Source: Pseudeuparius sepicola (Eukaryota; Arthropoda; Insecta; Coleoptera; Anthribidae). Taken from it: DNA of 64,000 nt. The notes beneath the pieces were generated by a model. That model saw only the letters and a list, made by a program, of their open reading frames with translations. It was not told where the DNA came from and ran no database searches. The position numbers were made by a program, and so were the translations under genes. The stretch is taken from positions 117,604,035-117,668,034 of the forward strand of contig OY987298.1 of NCBI GenBank assembly GCA_963920635.1. Reading direction: 5' to 3'. This document shows, piece after piece, positions 56,695 to 64,000 of the stretch. How positions within the stretch are numbered: the stretch's first letter is position 1; each line of letters begins with the position of its first letter.

Positions 56695-56751
56695 AATAGT
56701 TATTGGTTTTTATGTAAGTAATCTATTTTTGTGATAAATACAATACTTATT

Positions 56752-56757
56752 AATAAA
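56752..56757 (+). terminator. Candidate COQ6 polyadenylation signal
   Basis: AATAAA 58 bases after the COQ6 stop codon; a chance match is possible in such AT-rich sequence. Confidence 0.45.
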
Positions 56758-57101
56758 GAAAATTTTATAAATATATAATTATTCCGGTTTTTTATTAAAA
56801 AATTGTCAATTGTTTTTATGTTTACTTTTTGTGGGGAAGTTTTTGGCAGAATTATTCATAACTGTATTTTTTTACTTTTATGTTAAAAAAAGGTCTCTAG
56901 CTTAACACGAAGTAGCCATTTTGAATTTGTTTGGGCCATTTAACCTTAATAAAAAAATACCTTGTAACACGAACATGGTAATTTAATCTAATCAACTTTC
57001 ATTTTGAGTTTTCGGATAAAGGACATTATAAAATTCCATAAATTTTGGATATTATGTGTTGAAGTCCTGAGTGAGGTAAGAAAATCTATATCATATACAT
57101 A

Positions 57102-57199
57102 CAGGGTTTCTATAACTTTTTGCGTGCTTTTGAGGGGTGTATTCAAACGGAAACAAATATATGAACATAGTTACTATTTTTTGTAAATGGAACACCCTG
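57102..57199. mobile_element. Very short mariner-type MITE, TA flanks
   Basis: TA/CAGGGTTTCTATAAC at the left and GGAACACCCTG/TA at the right, 98 bp. Only the terminal dozen bases are clearly inverted. Another CAGGGCGTTAA end follows at about 57278. Confidence 0.5.
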
Positions 57200-57794
57200 T
57201 ATATTTTCCGATTATTGAAATCATGATTACAATGATATAATAATATGTAGGTATGTCATATGTTTGCTCCAGCAATACAGGGCGTTAATTTTTTCTTTCA
57301 TGTTTTCACACCCTGTCCGGTTATATCTCAAATGTATATTATTGCATTTTTGGATTCTAGGCATCATTTTGGAACAAAAACATGCAACATGTACTATGGT
57401 CTATTTAAAAATCCAACCGTTTTTGAGATATTTGCATTTTTCCGAAAAAAAATTACAGGTACAGACCTAAAGCAGTGATTATAATACTATAAGACCTCTT
57501 TTTCGGAATTTTTTTATTTTTTGATATAACTTTTGATTTGGGATTTTGGTTCATTCTAAACAAATTTTTTTAGTAAATTTTTTTAATTAAATAAATTAAA
57601 AGTAAAAAAATATTTTTAAAAAAAGCTTTTATTTAAATGCGCTAAAAAGAATAAAATAATCTTTTCTTTTAAAACTTTTACTATCAACTTATAACGTCAT
57701 TCCACAATTTATATGATATAAAAGCTTGTCGCGAGATTTAAGTAGTGGTATTTACTTAGTTTGAAAACTTAAATTACCACGACAAGCCTATATA

Positions 57795-58121
57795 ATGCCA
57801 AATTCGGCTTCTGAAACGTTTCCTTTGTGTGATCCTAATATATATCCAAAAATATATGAACTTTTGAAAATTCTGTATACACTGCCTGTAAGTGTAGCCT
57901 CGGCCGAAAGAAGTTTTTCATCTTTAAAAAGACTCAAATCTGCTTGGTTGAGGTCCACTATGGGACAGGAGAGGCTTGTAGGGTTGGCGCTTCTGCATAT
58001 TCACAGGGATATAAAACCTTGCCCTGAAGCGGTGCTAAACAGATTTGCCAATAATAGTAACAAGAGGATTTTAGATTTAGTTCTATCATTGATTAAGATT
58101 CCTTATTCAATGGTTCTATAA
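57795..58121 (+). pseudogene. hAT transposase C-terminal fragment
   Basis: 108 codons with the hAT dimerisation signature: LLKILYTLPVSVASAERSFS followed by SLKRLKSAWLRSTMGQERL. It retains the catalytic-Glu segment (SAERSFS) but nothing upstream. It resembles the 52-kDa-repressor/THAP0 type rather than the ZMYM1 type at 50941. The element may run to about 58527, where a C-rich tract and CTACGCCCTTG resemble a hAT 3' end. Confidence 0.75.
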
Positions 58122-58700
58122 AACTGGTTTATGTGTGGATATATTTTTTATATTTTGACTGTTTTTTTTTAGTTTATAAATGTCTTTTTTTAAGATTAGG
58201 TTTTTTAAAGACTGATTTTGTTTTCTTGTTATTTTTTTGTTTTGTTTCTGTTTTCATAAAAGAAAAAGTATATATTTTATTTTTATATTTTTTATCATTT
58301 CTTAACTTCAGTTTGTTTCATTGTTCTTTGTTTAGTAGTACCTATATTGTTATTCAATATATTATTAGTGTTGGTTTTATTTGGCTTTATAATAGTCTTT
58401 ACTTATGCATACCTACCCACCTATAAAATCGCAATAAAACCTAAAAATTGGGGAACAGACGAACTATAAATAGTAGATATTACCATAACTCCCCCCCCCC
58501 CGGAAGAAAAAGCTATCTACGCCCTTGTACAACAACGCGGCTTTATTAAATTAAATAGCATGCAAATGGAGTTGTCTGGAAAAACATTTGTTTTATCGAA
58601 TCAAATGTAGGTAGTCTTACCTTCTCTTTAGACAAATGTCCAAATCGCCGAATATTAGCATTTTAGGATCGCGCGGTAGAATGACGTGTCAAAGTTTTGG
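58122..58700. other. No gene; 3' part of the hAT remnant and AT-rich spacer
   Basis: T-rich to about 58440, then a poly-C run at 58491-58501 followed by GAAAAAGCTATCTACGCCC, the look of a hAT 3' end. Nothing beyond that. Confidence 0.45.
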
Positions 58701-58708
58701 CCCCTTAA

Positions 58709-58892
58709 ATCGTTGACTGACGTATTTATAAAGACTTCTCACGGCTATAGCTTTATGTCCTGGAAAACAGATGGCTCAGATGGCTAACAATGTATTCTGC
58801 ATTGTATTTTATCTCCGGAAAGCGCATGGTGAGCCAAAAATGTGTCAGACATGACAGCCGTGAGCAGTCTTTATAAATACGTCAGTCAACGC
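58709..58892. mobile_element. MITE, second copy of the 13272 family, TTAA flanks
   Basis: ATCGTTGACTGACGTATTTA at the left and TAAATACGTCAGTCAACGC at the right, with TTAA(A) on both sides. Internal sequence matches the 13-kb copy in inverted order (GGCTCACCATGCGCTT against AAGCGCATGGTGAGCC). Confidence 0.8.
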
Positions 58893-59359
58893 TTAAATGG
58901 TGGAGCCAGTCAGTCTCTAGCTTCTCTGGCAAAGCAAGAGAATATATGTGTATTTTTACATTATTTGTCCTTACACGATTTTACCTCACCGAAAAGGTCA
59001 GTCGCTGGTTGCCCTTTTGGGACATCATAGATAGTTATCTCCGTTAGTGGACATCCTAGGATAAGGACAAATATTTATATGAAATACCCTGTACGTATTG
59101 AAGTCCGGACACCCTGTATGTATAACAGAAACTGTACGAGTTCACTTTTGAAAATTCCGAAATTTTCATCCAACCCGGCAACGCCGCTTTTCCGGTGAAG
59201 CAACCGTCGTCCCTGGTGCTTCGTGTTTCATCCTCAGTGCCCGCGTCCGGCGACCCGTTGACGCACGGCCGACCCGCGCACCGTTTTGCTGCTTACTACG
59301 GCACGGCAGTTCGCGCCGCCGGATACCGCGGTGCGCAGTTCAATCAACTTGTAATAAAA

Positions 59360-61606
59360 ATGGAAGGTGAAAATGATCACGTGGACGCGGAATGCGAAGG
59401 GTTCGAAGCGTCCTACCCATTAGTCGACTTGGTGTGTCTGTTGATGGAAACGCCGTTCCGGCAGCGCTCCACCGAAGACCAGCACTACCTGGTACACTGC
59501 TCGAGGCCCCGGCCGGCGCTGAACTCTCACGAATTGATCGTGAACAAAATAACGGGCAGGAAGACCTCCAGGAAGTTTAGGAGTCCGTGGTACAACGAGT
59601 ATTCGTGGTTGTGCGGTAGCTACTATCTAAAGAGATTGTTCTGCTGGCCATGTTTATTGCTAAATCGAAAGAAGGGTATTTGGAATAACTGCGGCTTTGA
59701 AGATATACGCAACGCTACTAGGGCACTACGCAAACACGAAGATGTGCCCGAACATTTGCAAGCAATGGTCGAATTTACGAAACTTCAGAAAAAGCAGCAA
59801 AGTAATATTTGCGACATTTTGAAAGAAAGCGCACGCTTGCAATCAAAGATTTTTAACGATACCGTTAAACTAAATAGGCAGTTTTTAAAAATTATGATCG
59901 ATGGCGTTTTATATTTATCTAAGCAACAAGTTCCGTCCCAAGAACAAACAGATAATTTCAAAGAACTAATAAACACTATAGTTTCAAATTCTCCATTCGA
60001 AATTCAAACCCACTTCGAAAAAATCGAAAACAACTTTTCTTTAGAAGACTTCCACAACTTCCAGAACGGTCTCATTCAATGCATTTCAGAATATCTAATC
60101 TCTCACATAGAAAAAGAAATAAGAAAAACCAACGTATATTCGCTTCAATTACACGACGTTACTGACATCTTCCAAAGTCCGTACTGTGCGTTGATATTCA
60201 GATTTGTGAATTCAAACGGAGCTCTTGTGGAGCACTTTTTAGGTTTCCAGCAAATGCAAGGTCAAAGAACCACAAAAGAGTTTTATTGTATGCTCAAGCC
60301 GATTTTGAGACGGTTTAATGGTCAGGAAAAATTAGTCGCTCAGTACTACGACGGCCGATGCGTAATGCCCGAGTTTCTGAACGAACTGCAGTTGATGGTT
60401 AAGCAAGAAGCACCACATGCTGTCTTTGTGCCTATTTTAACTCAACATTTGAATGTAATTATCGAACAGAGTTTATGCAGGATTCCGCAATGTAGGACAT
60501 TTTTTTCGTATGTAACTGGAATGAAGAATTTTTTTAAAGAATTCCATAAACAAATGGATGTTTTCAAAACGGTAATAACCGGCCCTGGCGGGGATTTTAG
60601 AATTTCTTCGAATGCCCAGCTGATAAACACTATCGTAAACGAATGGCATGGTTTGACGGTGGTCTGGAAGAATATTATCGCTGATTTAGATAACGACCCA
60701 GCAGCAATACGGGAATCAGAAAGTTATTTAAATAAATTCAATGACTTCGAATTCGCTTTTTTGGCTATTGCTTTCGATGAAATTTTCGGTCCTTGTGAAA
60801 TTTTGTTCAATATGTTGCAAGAAAAATCATTGGACGTGAATTACACAATTGGAAACATGAAATGGGCATTAGAATTGTTAGAAATTAAAAAATCGGATGA
60901 CACTTTCCAAAATATCCACCTATCTGCTACTAATAAGATTCAGCTTACTCAGCAAGGTTGGACAGGAGATCAACAAATTATGTTAAAGGTTGAGTATCTG
61001 ACAGGAAACGAATTAGTCGAGACTTATAGGAAGTTGTACAATGAAATTATAGATAGTGTTTTAAACGAACTTCAGCTTCGGTTTCGGGATATTGAAGCTA
61101 TTAGTTTCATTTCTCTGACGGACTCTAAATTTGAAGCTGATGAAAATTCGTTGATGTCTCTGGCGACAAATGCCAAAGAGAAATTTCCGAATATAATAAA
61201 AGGTAATAGACGTTTGAAAAGCCAGTTGGGGATCATTTTTAATGACCCGCAGTACAGAAACATTCCGTTACAAGAACTGATAGATTTGCTGATAAAACAC
61301 GACCTGCGTGAAGTCTTACAAGATGCGTTTTCATTATTCTGTCTTGTATTAACGATACCTTCGACAGAACCGTCGACGAGAGACTTCGACGAGTACAGAT
61401 TTGCCCGCGTAAAAAGAATGAATAAATATCTTCGTACTATGTCTCAAGAAAGATTGACACAAATTGCGTTTCTGTCCATTGAGCAAGATATGCTGAACTA
61501 TTTAATAAAGACTCAACCTTTTTACGAAGATCTTATTGATAAGTTTTCCGTTTTAAAAGACAGACCTGAAATTGATTTGGTTTATAGACAACTAGATGGA
61601 ATATAG
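59360..61606 (+). CDS. Candidate domesticated hAT-transposase-derived gene, catalytic residues lost
   Basis: 748 codons, one uninterrupted frame. ATG 59360 has good context (AAAAATGG); the frame is open for 55 more GC-rich codons upstream but without an ATG. It aligns end to end with the 746-aa transposase at 50941. Zinc-finger residues are kept (C95, C98 in [10 protein letters not shown]126, H132), as are YDG (D331) and the C-terminal MSQERLTQIAFLSIEQD. The first catalytic Asp is His (H265 in QLHDVTD), the CxxH pair is I359/Q362, and the SSVER motif with the catalytic Glu reads PSTRDFDEY. No inverted ends or target duplication were found. A protein that binds DNA or partners but cannot transpose is inferred; an immobile but recently dead transposon is the alternative. 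The 5' region to 59600 is CpG-rich, like a promoter. Confidence 0.85.
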   Translation: MEGENDHVDAECEGFEASYPLVDLVCLLMETPFRQRSTEDQHYLVHCSRPRPALNSHELIVNKITGRKTSRKFRSPWYNEYSWLCGSYYLKRLFCWPCLLLNRKKGIWNNCGFEDIRNATRALRKHEDVPEHLQAMVEFTKLQKKQQSNICDILKESARLQSKIFNDTVKLNRQFLKIMIDGVLYLSKQQVPSQEQTDNFKELINTIVSNSPFEIQTHFEKIENNFSLEDFHNFQNGLIQCISEYLISHIEKEIRKTNVYSLQLHDVTDIFQSPYCALIFRFVNSNGALVEHFLGFQQMQGQRTTKEFYCMLKPILRRFNGQEKLVAQYYDGRCVMPEFLNELQLMVKQEAPHAVFVPILTQHLNVIIEQSLCRIPQCRTFFSYVTGMKNFFKEFHKQMDVFKTVITGPGGDFRISSNAQLINTIVNEWHGLTVVWKNIIADLDNDPAAIRESESYLNKFNDFEFAFLAIAFDEIFGPCEILFNMLQEKSLDVNYTIGNMKWALELLEIKKSDDTFQNIHLSATNKIQLTQQGWTGDQQIMLKVEYLTGNELVETYRKLYNEIIDSVLNELQLRFRDIEAISFISLTDSKFEADENSLMSLATNAKEKFPNIIKGNRRLKSQLGIIFNDPQYRNIPLQELIDLLIKHDLREVLQDAFSLFCLVLTIPSTEPSTRDFDEYRFARVKRMNKYLRTMSQERLTQIAFLSIEQDMLNYLIKTQPFYEDLIDKFSVLKDRPEIDLVYRQLDGI

Positions 61607-61758
61607 ACTACACCACAGGCCAAAGGACTACACCAATGTGCTTTTTTTTAAACTTAGAACTCATTTTTAAGTTTGTGTTACGTAATAATTGAAGAACAAT
61701 AATTAGTTTGGTTCTACAAACTCTTTAAGTTTTAAACTTATCAACATTGCAGCAATTG

Positions 61759-61764
61759 AATAAA
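61759..61764 (+). terminator. Candidate polyadenylation signal
   Basis: AATAAA about 150 bases after the stop of the hAT-derived gene; the first such hexamer downstream that I noticed. Confidence 0.45.
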
Positions 61765-62651
61765 TCGGTAAGAGTTGCTCAATTTATTTGGTGACATTGA
61801 AATAATCATTTCCATCATTGGATTTTGCCTAGGCTTCATTTAAAACCATTGAGTTTAAGTCCTGTTTCTTTACTCGATGCTAAAACCGAAAATTTGTCGC
61901 TTCCTTATATTAAGAACGTGTTAGATAACTACAGTGGACAACTACTACTATTTTATGGGCTTAAATTTCAAAAAGTACCTACTAATACGGTTTATTTTAA
62001 AAAAAAAAAACTGACTATAATACTTAGGTACGGATTCTTATTTAGGATTAGGACAGTGTTTAGGTTCGGCTATGATTAGGATTACTCAAAACCTTACTGT
62101 ACAAATTTTTATTGTACTAAAGTGTTAAAAGAAAGTACATAATATTATTAGGCATAATGAGTTTTTAGAAATATTAATTACCTAATTGAAATTATTGCAA
62201 TTTGACTTTTTTTATAAATTTTTCATCATTTGATAAAACATGTGAGTATTGATGAAGAAAAAATTGTTATAATGTTAAACACAATAATAAATTACTGCAA
62301 TTTAAAAAATAATAAATGTTTTTCTTATTTTAGAACAATGAAAATGGGTACAGATAGGTTTTGAGCTCGGTTTTGACTCATCCTAAACAATAATCTGCAG
62401 TCAGTTTTTTTTCTAAAAAAAATCCCTAATAAGTACCTAGTACTTTTTGAAATGTGAGTTTATGAAATTGGTCGTAGTTGGCCATGATCACAAGCCAAGG
62501 ATAAATTTATAGCGATAGTCTGTGCAATATAAATAGTGTAGCGAGTAGTGTGTAGGTGCCGACATTTGAGAAAATGTCACCCGGTATATTAACTTTGACT
62601 TCACATTCCAATTCTATATGTATATCATGGACCCAAGAATACTATACCTTT
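61765..62651. other. No gene seen
   Basis: AT-rich sequence. The 84-codon frame at 61825-62079 resembles nothing known to me. Confidence 0.4.
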
Positions 62652-62802
62652 TCAACCTCAAATTGGGAATAATCAATTTCAAATTGGGAATAAACAACTT
62701 CAAATTGAGAATAGTCAACTTCAAATTGGGTTTAATCAATTTCAAATTGGGAATAGACAACTTCAAATTGGGAATAGTCATATCAAATTGGGAATATTAA
62801 AT
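62652..62802. repeat. Minisatellite, about 21-bp unit
   Basis: About seven units of the type TTCAAATTGGGAATAATCAA. The repeat is in frame with itself (NFKLGI), so it makes a spurious ORF. Same unit, inverted, at 40883-40985. Confidence 0.9.
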
Positions 62803-63690
62803 ATTAAATCGAAAATCAATAACTTCATGAAATAAAAACACAAGAAGAACAACTCAATTTGTTAACTAAAATTTATAATATTAAGCAAAATTTCGACTGC
62901 CTGGTAAGGTTCAAAAAGACTTGGTCAGAAATCTTAGAAAGAAGACAAAGACCAAATCATTTATCTCAAACTAAATTTAGCTTAGGTATAGCCTTTGAAA
63001 ATGGCAAAAAGTGAAGAAAATTTAGAACAGTATGAAACCCATTGGAAAAGGAAGAAAATATAGCAAAAAGAACAGAAAAAATAATTTAAGGGCGATTTGA
63101 GGTACGGAAGTTGTAGTGGGTGATCTTTTAGTGGTGGAAAACGGTTTATCACGATTTCCGGCAAAACTGCAACTCCTATCGAAAAAAGCTGAATGGCAAA
63201 GTTGTAGGCAATAAAAAGATTTACAACTATTATATTTACACTTTTTTCACATAACCTCAAAATATCCGCGAAAAATCGAAATAACCGATTTTTTGGTTTT
63301 TAATTTTTATCTCCCACAACAAAAATTTTTTTTCCACTAAATTTAGTGGAAACTTACCTTCTTATGTCCCGAATACGCTGTAATTTTTTCGAATCAAAAT
63401 ATTTATTTTTACCCCTTTTTTTGATTTTAAATCGAAAAAGTAACCTCATTTTCAATCGAAAATGCCCACGTCAAAAAAGCTGCTTTTTAAAAAAAGTCGG
63501 TTCGCTTTTTCTTCGTTGAAACCTCTACTTTCTGATGGTGTAAAAAAATATATACATCACTATGGAAAATTTTCTAAGAAAATGCAAAAAACCAAAAAGT
63601 CGATTTCGAAAAAAAATTGTTAATCATTGTTTAAAATTTTGCGCTATTTATTGAAATTTACACTTTAATTAGGTACTTGAAAATTTTAAG
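62803..63690. other. No gene seen
   Basis: AT-rich with homopolymer runs; no exon or element recognised. Confidence 0.4.
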
Positions 63691-63741
63691 ATTCCATCAT
63701 TGAGTAAAGGAATAAATTATTCCTTTACTCAATGATTCCAT
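63691..63741. mobile_element. Tiny hairpin insertion CATTGAGTAAAGGAAT, 7-bp direct repeats
   Basis: Hairpin 63698-63734 (16-bp arms, 5-nt loop) is flanked by ATTCCAT at 63691-63697 and 63735-63741. Exact arms and exact direct repeats. Confidence 0.75.
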
Positions 63742-64000
63742 ATTATATTGATAAACCAAGAAATTGCAAATCGATATACATGTGTCCCGGATAAGAATGA
63801 TCAGCATGGGGATCTTGCAAATGGTGGGAGATAGAACAACGGTTAAATGGGGAAAAAGTTGCTCAATTTTGAGGTCAATAAAATGGTATAAACAGATATC
63901 TAATATCTCTTTTCGTTTTTGAGTTATTTTGAAAAAAGTGAAATTTTGCATTTTCGATTTTATTTTTTTCTTATCACAGATAGGAAAAAAAGAAAAATAC

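Noticed and set aside
59195..59359. Upstream extension of the hAT-derived gene by 55 codons
   Set aside because: It would need a GTG start. The first ATG is at 59360 and gives a length matching the related transposase. A spliced upstream exon is possible but not shown.
62618..62800. Repetitive 60-codon protein and a CRISPR-like look
   Set aside because: It is a degenerate 21-bp minisatellite without spacers in an insect genome.
1..64000. tRNA, rRNA or small nuclear RNA genes
   Set aside because: None recognised by eye; a covariance-model scan would be needed to exclude them.

Overview
This is AT-rich, repeat-laden nuclear DNA from an insect. Evidence: spliced genes with GT..AG introns and AATAAA signals, a TRP channel of the insect pyrexia type, many TA-flanked mariner-type short elements, hAT transposons and a Dong/R4-like retrotransposon. 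The order of insect cannot be read from the window.

Two spliced host genes interlock. A COQ6 (ubiquinone-biosynthesis flavin monooxygenase) gene runs on the + strand from before the window to its stop at 56694. Eight exons are recovered (1391-1630, 33374-33481, 33539-33601, 33651-33758, 37906-38108, 42363-42478, 54294-54460, 56665-56694); the N-terminal part lies upstream. Its 31.7-kb intron (1631-33373) contains a complete pyrexia-like TRPA channel gene on the opposite strand (15226-25543, five coding exons, 888 codons, all splice phases agreeing).

Downstream of COQ6 is an intronless 748-codon hAT-transposase-like gene (59360-61606). It keeps the DNA-binding zinc-finger residues but has lost catalytic residues, and no terminal inverted repeats are visible: a good candidate domesticated transposase. 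An intact-looking relative with a full DDE set and terminal inverted repeats (50461-53238, ORF 50941-53181) sits about 6 kb away, inside a COQ6 intron.

Most of the rest is mobile DNA: mariner-derived elements and remnants, a 5'-truncated Dong-like element inside a TAA microsatellite, a hAT element with a perfect 8-bp duplication (46573-48131) carrying a nested foldback element, and several very long palindromes (29366-29761, 31376-32213, 44466-45350, 48367-49135, 6461-8135). All of these palindromes lie in COQ6 introns and would be transcribed.

The least expected signal is a set of ultrashort hairpins (22-58 bp) scattered over the window. Six of them are flanked by exact 7- or 8-bp direct repeats (20048, 34047, 35264, 37434, 49027, 56411) and a seventh sits at 63698 with the same 7-bp flanks; three more are degenerate. 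Five to six share CACAG..CTGTG ends. At two sites a related repeat copy in this window shows the empty target. They look like transposed units consisting of almost nothing but two inverted ends.
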